From positions 1,054,001 to 1,118,000 of the forward strand of contig NZ_CP067140.1 in NCBI RefSeq assembly GCF_028553805.1: a stretch of DNA of 64,000 nt, in the 5' to 3' direction. The notes beneath the pieces are model-generated. The model searched no databases and was not told where the DNA came from. It was given only the letters and a program-made list of their open reading frames with translations. Positions 26,056 through 36,931 of this stretch are shown in pieces. The stretch's first letter is position 1. Each line of letters begins with the position of its first letter. The position numbers were made by a program, and so were the translations under genes. Source of the stretch: Paracoccus saliphilus. GTDB taxonomy: Bacteria > Pseudomonadota > Alphaproteobacteria > Rhodobacterales > Rhodobacteraceae.

Positions 26056-28209
26056 ATGCCGAAATATCCGGTTTGCGTGAGTTTGAGTTGCATGACCCAT
26101 CTGGATGAACGCCTTGGCATTTCCCGCAATGCGATCTGGCTGCTGCCACTTTTGTTGCTGCCGGGGCTTGTCCAGTTACTGTTGCTATGGACCCTTCCCG
26201 GCCACGGGATCGGGGCCGCGGCTGTCGTGGTCACCACGATCGCAGTCTCTTGGTATTGGATCGGCGGTGCGATCACGGTGTCGCATTTTTCGCGAAGCGT
26301 CTTTCGGCGCCGGGCGCTGGCCGCGATCCGTGCCGAGGTCGAGGCGGCGCCGGGTCCGGTTTGGGTAAGTGGTTGCGACGGCAAGGTACTGCTGCAGAAC
26401 GTCGCGTCCATCGATGAGTTCGGGGATGCGATGGGCCAGAGTATCTGTCAGCCGATCTCTCACATGAAAGCCGATCCAGCAGGAGTGCAGAAGGAATTGC
26501 GCAGTCGAGCGGTGGAACAGGGCTGTGCGCAGATCGTGCTGGAGGGGAGCGATGCGCTGGCAGTCAGACGTGTGCCGGGGGCGGCGCTGCAGGTCTGGTC
26601 ATATCGCCATGCCGATCTTCGGGCCGATCATGCGGAGATGGTAATCGCAATGGGTCACGGAAATGCACGTGACGAATTCGAGACGCTTCCCGTCGCATTG
26701 ATGCAGCTGACAGCGGATGGATATATCCGCCGCGCCAATGCCGCTGCCCGGCAACTTCTGAAGGGCCATCTACCAGAGGAACCCGGCTCCGCGATCCATC
26801 TCGGCAGCCTGCTGGACGGGCCGGGCCGGCCGATCGACGACTGGCTTGGCGAAGTTTCTGCCGGGTATGGCGAAAAGCGGACCGAGATGCTGCGCCTTCG
26901 CTGTGCGGAGGGCAGGGGGGCCGACGGTCAGGATCGCTATTTCCAGCTATCGCTATCGCCGGCCGTGAGGGGCTTGCCGGGGTTTCTGGCGGTCCTCACC
27001 GATGCCAGCGAGTTGAAAACTTTGGAAGCGCAGTTCGCGCAAAGCCAGAAGATGCAGGCAATCGGTCAGCTTGCCGGAGGAGTGGCCCATGATTTCAACA
27101 ATTTGCTGACGGCGATCAACGGGCATTGTGACCTGCTCATGCTGCGTCATGACAAGTCCGATCCGGATTACGCCGATCTGGATCAGATCAGCCAGAATAC
27201 CAACCGGGCGGCGGCGCTGGTCGGGCAGCTCTTGTCATTTTCGCGAAAGCAGAAATTGACCCTGGAGCAGCTGGACCTGCGGGACGTTCTGGCCGATCTG
27301 GCGCATCTGCTGAACCGTCTGGTGGGGGGGCAGGTCGCATTGCATATCAGCTACGACCCGGCATTGATGCTGATCCGGGCCGATCGCCGCCTGCTCGAAC
27401 AGGTTATCATGAATCTGGTTGTCAACGCCCGCGACGCCATGCCCGAGGGCGGCGACATCAGGCTGCAAACCGAGAATTTGTCCTTGGAAATGCCCTTGAC
27501 CCGCGACGGGATCACGCTACCCGCGGGAGAATATGTCTGTATCAACGTCCGGGACAATGGTTGCGGAATCGCGCCCGAGCACCTGGACAAGATATTCGAG
27601 CCGTTCTTTACCACCAAGTCGGTAGGCGAGGGCACTGGGCTGGGGCTCTCGACCGTTTATGGCATCGTCAAGCAGACCGGAGGTTATGTATTTTGCGACA
27701 GCGAATTGGGAGAGGGGACGCGCTTCTCGGTCTATTTCTCCGCGCAGACCGGCGCGTTGCCGGAAACGCCCGTAAACACGGCGCCCGTGGCAACGGCCAT
27801 GCCGGTGATCGCCGACCGGCCGGCAACCGTGCTGCTTGTCGAGGATGAGGCATCCGTGCGCGCTGTCGCTGTGCGTGCCTTGCGTCTAAAAGGTTACGAA
27901 GTGCTTGAGGCGGATGGGGCTGACGCGGCGTTCGACTTGTTGAAGAACGCTGACATGCGGGTCGATGTGTTCGTGACCGATGTCGTCATGCCGGGCATGA
28001 ATGACCCGGCATGGGTGCGGGCCGCCCTGGATGACCGGCCGGGAACGAGAGTGGTGTTCATGTCCGGCTATTCCGAGGATGTGTTCCCCGAGGGACAGGA
28101 CTCGGTGCCGAATTCGGTCTTTCTGGCCAAGCCCTTCACGCTGGTCGACTTTACCCGGACCGTGCAGGAGCAGATCACCGCGACACGGGCCGAACCGGCA
28201 CGGTCGTGA
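26056..28209 (+). CDS. cckA: Hybrid sensor histidine kinase/response regulator CckA
   Basis: 717 residues. Two membrane helices (about residues 18-75) lead into PAS-like sensing regions (about 200-320). The HisKA box follows with the phosphorylated His in GVAHDFNNLLTAI (about 344), then the HATPase domain (N box VNARDAMPEGG, G boxes DNGCGI and GEGTGLGLSTVYG). A C-terminal receiver domain carries the phospho-acceptor Asp in FVTDVVMPG (about 641). This order and the QKMQAIGQLAGG sequence are those of CckA, which phosphorylates CtrA through ChpT. A second ATG at 26092 could be the true start. Confidence 0.92.
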   Translation: MPKYPVCVSLSCMTHLDERLGISRNAIWLLPLLLLPGLVQLLLLWTLPGHGIGAAAVVVTTIAVSWYWIGGAITVSHFSRSVFRRRALAAIRAEVEAAPGPVWVSGCDGKVLLQNVASIDEFGDAMGQSICQPISHMKADPAGVQKELRSRAVEQGCAQIVLEGSDALAVRRVPGAALQVWSYRHADLRADHAEMVIAMGHGNARDEFETLPVALMQLTADGYIRRANAAARQLLKGHLPEEPGSAIHLGSLLDGPGRPIDDWLGEVSAGYGEKRTEMLRLRCAEGRGADGQDRYFQLSLSPAVRGLPGFLAVLTDASELKTLEAQFAQSQKMQAIGQLAGGVAHDFNNLLTAINGHCDLLMLRHDKSDPDYADLDQISQNTNRAAALVGQLLSFSRKQKLTLEQLDLRDVLADLAHLLNRLVGGQVALHISYDPALMLIRADRRLLEQVIMNLVVNARDAMPEGGDIRLQTENLSLEMPLTRDGITLPAGEYVCINVRDNGCGIAPEHLDKIFEPFFTTKSVGEGTGLGLSTVYGIVKQTGGYVFCDSELGEGTRFSVYFSAQTGALPETPVNTAPVATAMPVIADRPATVLLVEDEASVRAVAVRALRLKGYEVLEADGADAAFDLLKNADMRVDVFVTDVVMPGMNDPAWVRAALDDRPGTRVVFMSGYSEDVFPEGQDSVPNSVFLAKPFTLVDFTRTVQEQITATRAEPARS

Positions 28210-28233
28210 CCGGACGGTGAGGATGTTTCGTCC

Positions 28234-28821
28234 TCAGTCCAGCGCCGCGTAGAGATCGAGATCGGCCTGCATCGCCCCGCGAAGCAGTTGCTCCTGCTCG
28301 GGTAACAGATCGACATCGACGGCAGGGGGCACGTTGGCGCGAGGCAATTCGACTGCGCAATCCAGCCGATCCTCCAGGAACTCGACAAAAGTGTCTATGT
28401 TTTCATAGCGGAAGATGCGGTCGACCGTGTGACCGTCGCGTTGAAGAAACCTGGACTGGTTGCCGATGCCCAGGGATTGCGGTCCCCCCGCTGCCGTATA
28501 CTCATCGGCGAAGCGCGCAAAACTGACGCCTTCCATGAGGTGTTCCGGATCGTCCAGATCGTCGCGCAGACGGAAGCGATACCAACTGCGCAACCACTCG
28601 ACCGGCTCACGCATCAGGGCTACCGTTGTGAAGCTTTCGCCTGCCTGCGTTCTCAACCAAGGGCCGACATGGCGATGAAACGTGGCAATATCGGTATGCT
28701 TCATCGAGGCCGGGCGCTGTATCGAGGTCGTCGCGAGCGATTCCAGTGCCATGGCAATCGCGGTCGAACCTGCTTTCGGAGTGGCGAGAAAAACCAACCG
28801 TTGATCCCAGAAAATCAGCAT
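28234..28821 (-). CDS. Sulfotransferase-family protein
   Basis: 195 residues. The PAPS 5'-phosphosulfate loop TPKAGSTAIA is at about residues 14-23 and the 3'-phosphate motif VALMREPVEWLRSWY near 68. Family members move sulfate from PAPS to a small molecule or sugar; the acceptor cannot be predicted. The ATG at 28821 follows AAAGG by seven bases; a GTG two codons upstream is less likely. It is convergent with cckA and divergent from recA. Confidence 0.85.
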   Translation of the reverse strand: MLIFWDQRLVFLATPKAGSTAIAMALESLATTSIQRPASMKHTDIATFHRHVGPWLRTQAGESFTTVALMREPVEWLRSWYRFRLRDDLDDPEHLMEGVSFARFADEYTAAGGPQSLGIGNQSRFLQRDGHTVDRIFRYENIDTFVEFLEDRLDCAVELPRANVPPAVDVDLLPEQEQLLRGAMQADLDLYAALD

Positions 28822-28987
28822 CGTCACACCTTTCCTTGACCTCCCGAAGGAGGCGCCGGTCGGATATCGGGACGAAGGCGGGATGTAAATATTTTCTTGG
28901 GCATTTCACGAGATGATCGGTGGACGAATCGTCCGGATGCGAGAGTTAGGGCTTGAAAAATGGTAAATATTGGCGCATCCATGGATA

Positions 28988-29002
28988 GAACAAGAAGTGA
29001 AC
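28988..29002. promoter_or_regulatory. SOS box upstream of recA (LexA site)
   Basis: GAAC-AAGAAGT-GAAC is an exact match to the alphaproteobacterial LexA consensus GAAC-N7-GAAC, 60 bp before the recA start codon. It predicts LexA repression and DNA-damage induction of recA. Confidence 0.85.
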
Positions 29003-29061
29003 ATCGTTTCGCTCGGGCAGATTGCTCCGCATGCGGGGCTATGAAATAAGGACAGGACATT

Positions 29062-30150
29062 ATGGCAACGGCGAGCATCTTGGACATGAACGACAAACGC
29101 AGCGCGGACAAGCAAAAGGCGCTGGACAGCGCACTGGCGCAGATCGAGCGGCAATTCGGCAAGGGCTCGATCATGAAGCTGGGCGCCGACAATCCGGTGG
29201 CCGAGATCGAGGCGACCTCGACCGGTTCGCTTGGGCTGGACATTGCCCTGGGGATCGGCGGGCTGCCAAAAGGCCGGATCATCGAGATTTACGGCCCGGA
29301 AAGCAGCGGCAAAACCACGTTGACCCTGCATGCGGTCGCTGAAGAGCAGAAAAAGGGAGGAGTTTGCGCTTTTGTCGATGCCGAGCACGCGCTCGACCCG
29401 CTCTATGCCCGCAAGCTGGGCGTGAACCTGGACGAGCTGCTGATCTCGCAGCCCGATACGGGCGAGCAGGCGCTGGAAATCGTGGATACGCTGGTGCGGT
29501 CCGGTGCGGTCAGCATGGTGGTGATCGATTCGGTCGCCGCGCTGACCCCGAAAGCCGAGATCGAGGGCGATATGGGCGACCACCAGGTCGGCGCGCAGGC
29601 CCGTCTGATGAGCCAGGCGATGCGCAAGCTGACCGCCAGCATCGGCCGATCGAACTGCATGGTGGTCTTCATCAACCAGATCCGGATGAAGATCGGCGTG
29701 ATGTTCGGCAATCCGGAAACCACCTCGGGCGGCAACGCGTTGAAATTCTACGCTTCGGTGCGCCTGGATATTCGCCGCACCGGCTCGGTCAAGGACCGCG
29801 ACGAAGTGACCGGCAACACGACACGGGTGAAGGTGGTCAAGAACAAGGTCGCGCCACCTTTCCGACAGGTCGAGTTCGACATCATGTATGGCGAGGGAAT
29901 CAGCAAGGTCGGTGAGTTGATCGACCTGGGCGTGAAGGCCGGCGTGGTCGAGAAATCCGGGGCCTGGTATTCCTATGGAGACGAACGGATCGGGCAGGGG
30001 CGCGAGAATGCCAAGCAATACCTGCGCGACAACCCGGCTGCAGCCGATGTGATCGAGGACAAGATTCGCGCTAGTCACGGACTGGATTTTGGGCCCGCTG
30101 GTGCGGGTGCCGGCGGAAGCGGTGAAGACGAGATACTCGGCGAGGAGTGA
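29062..30150 (+). CDS. recA: Recombinase RecA
   Basis: 362 residues, the normal length. Walker [10 protein letters not shown] is at about residues 74-82, Walker [10 protein letters not shown] near 152, the L2 loop region [18 protein letters not shown] near 212. It forms filaments on single-stranded DNA for repair and triggers LexA cleavage. The SOS box and a strong intrinsic terminator frame it as a single-gene unit. The C-terminal tail is acidic and glycine rich, as usual. Confidence 0.99.
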   Translation: MATASILDMNDKRSADKQKALDSALAQIERQFGKGSIMKLGADNPVAEIEATSTGSLGLDIALGIGGLPKGRIIEIYGPESSGKTTLTLHAVAEEQKKGGVCAFVDAEHALDPLYARKLGVNLDELLISQPDTGEQALEIVDTLVRSGAVSMVVIDSVAALTPKAEIEGDMGDHQVGAQARLMSQAMRKLTASIGRSNCMVVFINQIRMKIGVMFGNPETTSGGNALKFYASVRLDIRRTGSVKDRDEVTGNTTRVKVVKNKVAPPFRQVEFDIMYGEGISKVGELIDLGVKAGVVEKSGAWYSYGDERIGQGRENAKQYLRDNPAAADVIEDKIRASHGLDFGPAGAGAGGSGEDEILGEE

Positions 30151-30179
30151 TCGTTTCCTGCCATGAAAACGTCAACGGA

Positions 30180-30211
30180 ACGCGGGGGCCTTGCCCCCGC
30201 GTGCTGTTTTT
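30180..30211 (+). terminator. Rho-independent terminator of recA
   Basis: A perfect 10-bp stem (ACGCGGGGGC / GCCCCCGCGT) with loop CTT, followed within five bases by TTTTT; it starts 30 bp past the recA stop. Confidence 0.85.
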
Positions 30212-30214
30212 GAT

Positions 30215-30280
30215 CCGGGGGCTTTGCCCCGTCCGACGCGAGAGATGCGTCGGACTCCCCAGGATATTGGGATGAAGAAG
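30215..30280 (+). repeat. Intergenic palindromic repeat, copy 1
   Basis: After the recA terminator comes a GGGGC-TTT-GCCCC hairpin, then a second 9-bp stem (GTCCGACGC at 30231-30239, GCGTCGGAC at 30247-30255) and a tail CCCCAGGATATT..ATGAAGAAG. The first hairpin and the tail recur, inverted, at 57138-57184. It appears to be a dispersed non-coding repeat, probably REP-like. Confidence 0.6.
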
Positions 30281-30386
30281 AGGGCGGAGTGCCGGGATTG
30301 CTGGACAGCTGCATTGGCTGGGGCTAGACCGTAGGCCAGCCCGGCTACGGCCGGATGACGCGAATGATTTGCGAAAAAGGCCCCAT

Positions 30387-33044
30387 ATGCCCAGTCTGAA
30401 CGACATCCGATCCACCTTCCTGAGCTATTTCGAAAGAAACGGCCATCAGATCGTTGATAGCAGCCCGCTGGTGCCGCGGAACGATCCGACGCTGATGTTC
30501 ACCAATTCGGGCATGGTTCAGTTCAAGAACCTGTTCACCGGGATCGAGACGCGCGATTACAGCCGCGCGACCACATCGCAGAAATGCGTTCGGGCGGGGG
30601 GCAAGCATAACGACCTGGACAATGTCGGCTATACCGCGCGGCATCACACCTTTTTCGAAATGCTGGGGAATTTCAGCTTCGGCGATTATTTCAAACAGCA
30701 GGCCATTCCCTATGCATGGGAGCTTTTGACCAAAGATTTCGGGATCCCCAAGGACAAGCTGCTGGTGACGGTTTATCATACCGATGACGAGGCGGCCGAT
30801 ATCTGGAAGAAGGTTGCCGGGCTGTCCGACGACCGGATCATCCGCATCAAGACCAGCGATAATTTCTGGCAGATGGGGCCGACCGGCCCCTGCGGGCCCT
30901 GTACCGAGATTTTCTTTGACCATGGCGATCATATCTGGGGCGGCCCTCCGGGCAGCGCCGAGGAGGATGGCGACCGCTTCATCGAGATCTGGAACCTCGT
31001 CTTCATGCAGAACGAGCAGTTCGAGGATGGCTCGATGCGGGCGTTGGACATGCAGTCGATAGATACGGGCATGGGCCTGGAACGGATCGGCGCGCTCTTG
31101 CAGGGCAAGCATGACAATTACGACACTGACCTGATGCGCAGCCTGATCGAGGCGAGTGCCCATGCCACCAGCAGCGAGCCGGATGGGCCGGGCAAGGTGC
31201 ATCACCGGGTAATCGCCGACCATCTGCGCTCGACCAGCTTCCTGATCGCCGACGGGGTGATGCCCTCCAACGAGGGGCGCGGCTATGTGCTGCGGCGGAT
31301 CATGCGGCGCGCGATGCGGCATGCGCATATGCTGGGGGCGCAGGATCCGGTGATGTATCGGCTGGTGCCTGCTCTGGCGCAGCAGATGGGTGCCGCCTAT
31401 CCAGAGCTGAACCGGGCTCAGGCTCTGATCGAGGAGACGCTTCGCAGCGAGGAGACACGCTTCCGCCAGACTCTGGATCGCGGCTTGCGTTTGCTTGACG
31501 ATGAATTGGGCAAGCTGCCGGATGGAGCGAACCTGCCCGGGGAAGCTGCGTTCAAGCTGTATGACACCTATGGCTTTCCGCTGGACCTGACGCAGGATGC
31601 ACTGCGCGAAAAGGGCCGTGCGGTTGATACTGATGGCTTCGATTCCGCCATGGCCGAGCAGAAGGCCAAGGCACGCGCCGCATGGGCGGGCAGTGGCGAG
31701 ACCAAGGACGCCGCGATCTGGTATGACCTTGCCGAAAAGCACGGTGCGACGGAATTCCTGGGCTATGACACCGAAGAGGCCGAGGGGCAGATCCTGTCGC
31801 TTGTGGCCGACGGTGCCGAGACCGACGAGGCCGGGCAGGGTGCTAGCGTCCAGATCGTCGTGAACCAGTCACCTTTCTATGCCGAGGCTGGCGGTCAGGT
31901 GGGTGACACCGGCCTGATCAAGACCGATACCGGCGCGGCGCGGGTGACTGATACCAAGAAAGTCGCCGGCGTCTTCCTGCATATGGCCGAAGTGACGATG
32001 GGCACGATTCAGCGCGGACAGGGTGCCCAGCTTTCGGTCGATCACGACCGGCGGACAACCATCCGTGCAAACCACTCGGCCACGCATTTGCTGCACGAGG
32101 CATTGCGGCGGGCCCTGGGCGAGCATGTGGCGCAGCGGGGCAGCCTGAATGCGCCCGACCGGTTGCGCTTCGATTTCAGCCATAACCATGCAGTCACGGC
32201 CGAGGAAATGTCGAAGGTCGAGGCGGAAGTGAACGATTTCATTCGCCAGAACTCCCCTGTCGAGACCCGGATCATGACCCCGGACGATGCCCGGGCGATG
32301 GGCGCGCAGGCATTGTTCGGCGAGAAATATGGCGACGAGGTGCGCGTCGTCTCGATGGGCCGGCAAGAGGGCAGCGGCAAGGGGCATGACGGTGCGACCT
32401 ATTCGCTGGAGCTTTGCGGCGGCACCCATGTCGCGCGCACCGGTGATATCGGTGCATTCGCTTTGCTGGCCGATAGCGCCTCTGCTGCCGGGGTGCGGCG
32501 GATCGAGGCGCTGACCGGCCAGGCTGCGATGGATCACCTGCGTGACGCCGACCGCCGGTTGGGCGAGATTGCCGGGATCATCAAGGCGCAAGCCGCGGAT
32601 GTCGTGAACCGGGTGCGCGCGCTGGCCGATGAACGCAAGGCGCTGGCCAACGAGGTTGCCCAGCTGAAGCGACAGCTCGCCATGGGCGATGGCGGTGCCG
32701 CCGAGGCAAAGGAGATCGCGGGGATCAAGTTCATCGGTCGCAAGGTCGATGGCGTGTCTGGCAAGGAGCTTGGCCCGCTGGTCGACGAGATGAAGGCGCA
32801 GCTTGGCAGCGGTGCGGTGCTGGTATTGGCCGAGGCCGATGGCAAGGCCACCGTCGCGGCTGGTGTGACATCCGACCTGACTGGGCGCATCAGTGCCGTC
32901 GATCTGGTGCGGGCGGCGACAGAAGCGCTTGGCGGCAAGGGCGGCGGCGGTCGTCCGGATCGTGCGCAAGGCGGAGCGCCCAGCCTGGAGAGCGCCGATA
33001 CCGCCTTTGCCGAGGCTGAAAAACTGATTGGAGGTGCCGCATGA
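30387..33044 (+). CDS. alaS: Alanyl-tRNA synthetase
   Basis: 885 residues with the full domain set: class II catalytic domain ([17 protein letters not shown] region, residues 27-45), tRNA recognition region, editing domain with the zinc-type [11 protein letters not shown] motif (about 565) and CGGTH (about 673), and a C-terminal C-Ala domain after about 750. It charges tRNA-Ala and edits Ser/Gly. The ATG at 30387 follows AAAAGG by six bases. Its stop overlaps the start of the DUF1330 gene. Confidence 0.98.
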   Translation: MPSLNDIRSTFLSYFERNGHQIVDSSPLVPRNDPTLMFTNSGMVQFKNLFTGIETRDYSRATTSQKCVRAGGKHNDLDNVGYTARHHTFFEMLGNFSFGDYFKQQAIPYAWELLTKDFGIPKDKLLVTVYHTDDEAADIWKKVAGLSDDRIIRIKTSDNFWQMGPTGPCGPCTEIFFDHGDHIWGGPPGSAEEDGDRFIEIWNLVFMQNEQFEDGSMRALDMQSIDTGMGLERIGALLQGKHDNYDTDLMRSLIEASAHATSSEPDGPGKVHHRVIADHLRSTSFLIADGVMPSNEGRGYVLRRIMRRAMRHAHMLGAQDPVMYRLVPALAQQMGAAYPELNRAQALIEETLRSEETRFRQTLDRGLRLLDDELGKLPDGANLPGEAAFKLYDTYGFPLDLTQDALREKGRAVDTDGFDSAMAEQKAKARAAWAGSGETKDAAIWYDLAEKHGATEFLGYDTEEAEGQILSLVADGAETDEAGQGASVQIVVNQSPFYAEAGGQVGDTGLIKTDTGAARVTDTKKVAGVFLHMAEVTMGTIQRGQGAQLSVDHDRRTTIRANHSATHLLHEALRRALGEHVAQRGSLNAPDRLRFDFSHNHAVTAEEMSKVEAEVNDFIRQNSPVETRIMTPDDARAMGAQALFGEKYGDEVRVVSMGRQEGSGKGHDGATYSLELCGGTHVARTGDIGAFALLADSASAAGVRRIEALTGQAAMDHLRDADRRLGEIAGIIKAQAADVVNRVRALADERKALANEVAQLKRQLAMGDGGAAEAKEIAGIKFIGRKVDGVSGKELGPLVDEMKAQLGSGAVLVLAEADGKATVAAGVTSDLTGRISAVDLVRAATEALGGKGGGGRPDRAQGGAPSLESADTAFAEAEKLIGGAA

Positions 33045-33340
33045 GCGCGCTTTGGATAGCCCATGTCCATGTGACCGATGCCGAGGCCTATGGCCGCTAT
33101 GCAAAGGCCGCTGGTCCTGCCATTGCCGCGCATGGCGGCATGTTCCTGGCCCGTGGCGGGCGCTACCGGCAGATGGAGGGTAATGACCGGCCCCGGAATG
33201 TCGTGGCCCGCTTTCCCAGTTTCGAGGCTGCGGTCGCTTGCTATGAAAGTGCAGAATACCAGGCGGCGCTGGCCCACGCCAAGACAGCTTCCAAGCGTGA
33301 CCTTGTGATTGTTGAGGAAACGCCGCCTACTGTGGAATAG
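33041..33340 (+). CDS. DUF1330-family protein
   Basis: 99 residues, the typical length for this small ferredoxin-like alpha/beta barrel family. Recognisable segments are [20 protein letters not shown] near the start and [20 protein letters not shown] in the second half. Function is unknown. Translation is coupled to alaS through a four-base overlap (33041-33044), so it is made with the synthetase; no link in function is known to me. Confidence 0.85.
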   Translation: MSALWIAHVHVTDAEAYGRYAKAAGPAIAAHGGMFLARGGRYRQMEGNDRPRNVVARFPSFEAAVACYESAEYQAALAHAKTASKRDLVIVEETPPTVE

Positions 33341-33380
33341 GATGATTTCCTGTCGGGAAGCGCGATACGGACTGTCCGAA

Positions 33381-33800
33381 TTATTTCTCGTCGTTTGACG
33401 CTTTGATCGGCTCGGCCGTGTCCTGCGTTTCTGTCGTGGCCGGTTGGGGCGCGTCTTGCCGGTCCGCGGGCGCAGGGGAGGGAGCCGCAGACATCTCCTT
33501 CTCGGGTTCCGTCACGGGAGAGGTGGCGATGGGGGCTTGCCGCGCCTCGGATACAGCCTCGACCGTGGCAATCGCCCGCCGGAAAATCAGGAGGTTGTGG
33601 TAAACCGTGGCGCGTCCGGTCAGGCCGGTGCGCTCTTCGCTCGGAAGCACGTCGGCGCGGAGATATTCCCATCCATCCGCGGCCATCCGGTTCAACTCGC
33701 TTGTCACCGCGAGGGCATAGCGGTCTGTCGGCGTCTTGGCCTCTTTCGCCTTTTCACCGCGGCTTGGGGCGGGAATGGCGGTGTATTCAAAGCGGGTCAT
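33381..33800 (-). CDS. DUF4177-like protein with Pro/Ala/Glu-rich tail
   Basis: 139 residues. The first 75 residues (RFEYTAIPAPSRGEKAK, then MAADGWEYLRADVLPSE and NLLIFRR) look like the small DUF4177 fold. The tail from about residue 90 is low complexity, rich in Pro, Ala, Glu and Thr, and likely disordered. No catalytic motif or signal is visible. The ATG at 33798-33800 begins the conserved part; further upstream in-frame sequence is not family-like. Function unknown. Confidence 0.75.
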   Translation of the reverse strand: MTRFEYTAIPAPSRGEKAKEAKTPTDRYALAVTSELNRMAADGWEYLRADVLPSEERTGLTGRATVYHNLLIFRRAIATVEAVSEARQAPIATSPVTEPEKEMSAAPSPAPADRQDAPQPATTETQDTAEPIKASNDEK

Positions 33801-33951
33801 AATGATCTCATGGTTGGCTCGGGTCTGTGTTATGTCAGTGCAGCGCCGCTGACCAGCACCTGAAGCGAATTTTCGCGCTATGAGTGGAAACCGGCGCAGG
33901 AGCAGCGGCACCCGGCCAGCGAATGCCCGCGCCTGCCTGGCGTTCTGATCT

Positions 33952-35463
33952 TTACGCCAGCTTCTTTGCCACCAACTCGTTCACGGCTGCCGGGTTCGCC
34001 TTGCCCCCGGTCGCCTTCAGAACCTGTCCGACGAACCAGCCCGCCAGTTTCGGGTTCTGCTTGGCTTTCTCGACCTGTGCCGGGTTGGCGGCGATGATCT
34101 CGTCCACGACTTTCTCGATAGCGCCCAGGTCGGTGACCTGCTTCATGCCGCGCGCTTCGACGATCTCGGCGGGGTCGCCGCCCTCGATCCAAAGGATCTC
34201 GAACAGGTCCTTGGCGATCTTGCCCGAGATGTCGCCCTTGGCGATCAGGTCGATCACACCGCCAAGCTGCGCGGCGGATATGGGCGAGGTCTCGATCGTC
34301 AACCCTTCCTTGTTCAACCGGCCAAACAACTCGTTGATGACCCAGTTCGCGGCTTGTTTGCCGTCGCGCCCCTCTGCCACGATCTCGAAGAAATTGGCGT
34401 TGTCGACATCGGCGGTCAACACGCCCGCATCGTATTCCGACAACCCCATGTCACGCACGAACCGCGCCTTCTTCTCATCCGGCAGTTCTGGCATGCTTGC
34501 GGCGATGTCGTCGACCCAGGCTTGCTCGATCTCGAGCGGCAGCAGGTCGGGATCGGGGAAATAGCGGTAATCATGCGCCTCTTCCTTCGAGCGCATCGAG
34601 CGCGTCTCGCCCTTGTCGGGATCGTAGAGCCGGGTTTCCTGCACCACCGTGCCACCATCCTCGAGAAGTGCGATCTGGCGCCGCGCCTCGTATTCGATGG
34701 CCTGTTGGATGAATCGCAGCGAGTTCATGTTCTTGATCTCGCAGCGGGTGCCCAGATGGCTGAAATCGCCGGACTCGATATATTTCTCATAGGCGCCGGG
34801 AGGGCAGACCGAGACGTTCACATCGGCGCGCAGGTTGCCGTTCTGCATATTGCCGTCACAGGTGCCCAGATAGCGCATGATCTGGCGCAGTTTCGAGACA
34901 TAGGCGGCGGCTTCTTCCGGGCCGCGGATGTCGGGGCGGCTGACGATCTCCATCAGCGCAACGCCAGTCCGGTTGAGATCCACGAAGGACATGTTCGGGT
35001 CCATGTCATGGATGGATTTGCCCGCGTCCTGCTCCATATGGATGCGCTCGATCCGGACGCGGCGGGCAACGCCGGGGGCCATGTCCACGATCACTTCTCC
35101 CTCGCCGACAATGGGATGATAGAGCTGGCTGATCTGATAGCCCTGCGGCAGGTCGGGGTAGAAATAGTTTTTGCGGTCGAAGGCGCTGACAAGGTTGATC
35201 GCGGCTTTCAGACCCAAACCGGTCCGCACGGCCTGCGCCACGCAGAATTCGTTGACCACCGGCAGCATCCCGGGCATGGCCGAGTCGACGAAGGCGACAT
35301 TGCTGTTCGGCTCGGCCCCGAACTCGGTCGAAGCCCCCGAGAACAGCTTGGCCTTCGAGGCCACCTGCGCATGTACCTCCAACCCGATGACCAGTTCCCA
35401 ATCGCCCTTGGCACCGGCGATGATCTTCGGTTCGGGGGCAGTGAAGGAAAGATGGTCAAGCAT
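33952..35463 (-). CDS. gatB: Asp-tRNA(Asn)/Glu-tRNA(Gln) amidotransferase subunit B
   Basis: 503 residues. The GatB catalytic core starts with [20 protein letters not shown] (about 22-41); [10 protein letters not shown] and [14 protein letters not shown] follow. The C-terminal YqeY-like tail domain (about 360-503) binds tRNA. With GatA and GatC, encoded elsewhere, it converts misacylated Glu-tRNA(Gln) and Asp-tRNA(Asn). It stands alone, divergent from the gene at 35581. Confidence 0.97.
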   Translation of the reverse strand: MLDHLSFTAPEPKIIAGAKGDWELVIGLEVHAQVASKAKLFSGASTEFGAEPNSNVAFVDSAMPGMLPVVNEFCVAQAVRTGLGLKAAINLVSAFDRKNYFYPDLPQGYQISQLYHPIVGEGEVIVDMAPGVARRVRIERIHMEQDAGKSIHDMDPNMSFVDLNRTGVALMEIVSRPDIRGPEEAAAYVSKLRQIMRYLGTCDGNMQNGNLRADVNVSVCPPGAYEKYIESGDFSHLGTRCEIKNMNSLRFIQQAIEYEARRQIALLEDGGTVVQETRLYDPDKGETRSMRSKEEAHDYRYFPDPDLLPLEIEQAWVDDIAASMPELPDEKKARFVRDMGLSEYDAGVLTADVDNANFFEIVAEGRDGKQAANWVINELFGRLNKEGLTIETSPISAAQLGGVIDLIAKGDISGKIAKDLFEILWIEGGDPAEIVEARGMKQVTDLGAIEKVVDEIIAANPAQVEKAKQNPKLAGWFVGQVLKATGGKANPAAVNELVAKKLA

Positions 35464-35580
35464 GGGGCTCTCGCTCTGGCTGTGGCGGTCTGGCGGCGGT
35501 TTTAGGCCAGTGCGCGGCTATTGTCACGGGGGCGTAGGCGTATAAGATCGCGCCGGATTGAATTACCTAGAGGTTTGAAC

Positions 35581-36105
35581 ATGCCGGTGCTGATCGCGAT
35601 TGTCGGGGCCTTGATTGCGGCGTCGATCTGGTATTTGCGGATTCGGTCGGCGGGTGTTGCGGCACGCGAACTGACTTACATGGCAAGGGACGTGGTTGGT
35701 GCCGCACGTGCATTGGGCTTCCGGCGGCGGGCGAATGTCCACCCGGTCGAAAGCGTCGATGATCCCGCACTGGCCGTGACGGCCATCGGGATCGCTTTCC
35801 TTGAGCTGGACGATCTGCCCTCGCGCGAGGATCGGGAGCGGCTGGCGAGTTCCATTTCCCGCCATACCGGCAATTCGATGGCCAGGGCCGAGGAGATGAT
35901 GATCGTCGGGCGCTGGTTGGTGAATGAATGTCACGGGCCGCAACCGGCGATCACCCGGCTGACGCGGCGGCTGTCGCGGCTGGATCAGCATGGATTTCAG
36001 TCGCTGCTGCTGGTCCTGAATGATGTCGGGCAGGGCGCGGGCGGGCTGTCGCAACGGCAGCGAGAAGCGCTGGACGAAGTTGCAAGGTTGATGAAATTGC
36101 GGTGA
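35581..36105 (+). CDS. Hypothetical membrane-anchored protein
   Basis: 174 residues. One N-terminal membrane helix (VLIAIVGALIAASIWYL) is followed by a basic, helical soluble domain. The helical pattern of the C-terminal 110 residues is faintly like TerB domains, but no diagnostic residue is clear, so I assign no function. An AGAGG-like site precedes the ATG at 35581. It faces gatB divergently across 117 bp. Confidence 0.75.
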   Translation: MPVLIAIVGALIAASIWYLRIRSAGVAARELTYMARDVVGAARALGFRRRANVHPVESVDDPALAVTAIGIAFLELDDLPSREDRERLASSISRHTGNSMARAEEMMIVGRWLVNECHGPQPAITRLTRRLSRLDQHGFQSLLLVLNDVGQGAGGLSQRQREALDEVARLMKLR

Positions 36106-36254
36106 CCGGCCGTCATTTAGGCCGCGCTATAGGCGCATTGCTTCCGTTGTTGCCGTGAAACAGGCGCGAAACCGCCGACCGCCTGCCCGTTAACTTGCAA
36201 GAAAGGCTTATACCGTTAAGGCGTTTTGCGACGAAGCTGCCCTACGAGAATCGC

Positions 36255-36881
36255 ATGCGCTCTACTCTTGTCCTTGCCGCCTTGGCATTTCTTGCCGCTT
36301 GCAATACCGATACCGGCCCTTCAGCCGAAGAAGAAGCCCGGGAAAAAGCGCAACAGATGTCACTGGCTGTCAGCCCGCCGATGCGCTGGCAGCACAAGAG
36401 CGGCTCGGATACATGGACCAAGGCGACGCTGGCTGCGCTGGAGCGCGAGGGCGTGACGATGCTGTCGAATGTTCCGCATGACATTGATACTTATTGCCCG
36501 AATTACGCCGAATTGAACAGAATCGGCCGCAAGGCATTCTGGGCGGGTTTCATGTCGGCGCTGGCCAAGCATGAGAGCACCTATAACCCCAGGGCAGCAG
36601 GTGGCGGCGGCAGATGGTTGGGGCTGATGCAGATCGCGCCCGGGACTTGGCGCAGTTATGGCTGCAGTGGCCATATCACCAACGGCGCGGACAACATGGC
36701 CTGCGCGGTTCGGATCATGTCGAAACAGGTCGGTCGCGACAATGCCGTGGCGCGTGACGGCAGCGGGGGCTGGCGCGGAGTGGCGCGGGATTGGGGGCCG
36801 ATGCGTAGTGCCAAGAAACGTGCCGATATCGCCGCTTGGACCAGCAGCCAAAGTTACTGCACCGCCAAGACCGAAAGCTGA
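36255..36881 (+). CDS. Lytic transglycosylase lipoprotein
   Basis: 208 residues. A lipoprotein signal peptide (LVLAALAFLAAC, lipobox Cys near residue 16) anchors it. The SLT-like domain has the catalytic Glu in ALAKHESTYNP (about residue 112) and the GLMQIAPGTW motif. It would cut peptidoglycan glycan strands in the periplasm, leaving anhydro-MurNAc ends. I start at the ATG at 36255, since only this gives the signal peptide; a frame extension upstream lacks one. Confidence 0.85.
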   Translation: MRSTLVLAALAFLAACNTDTGPSAEEEAREKAQQMSLAVSPPMRWQHKSGSDTWTKATLAALEREGVTMLSNVPHDIDTYCPNYAELNRIGRKAFWAGFMSALAKHESTYNPRAAGGGGRWLGLMQIAPGTWRSYGCSGHITNGADNMACAVRIMSKQVGRDNAVARDGSGGWRGVARDWGPMRSAKKRADIAAWTSSQSYCTAKTES

Positions 36882-36931
36882 CGGAACGGTTCCTGCTTGA
36901 GCGTCTGGCGGTTTTGCCATAACCGGATCGT

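Noticed and set aside
28906..30078. Minus-strand open frame of 390 codons across recA
   Set aside because: Antisense to an unmistakable recA; His/Asp-rich shadow sequence.
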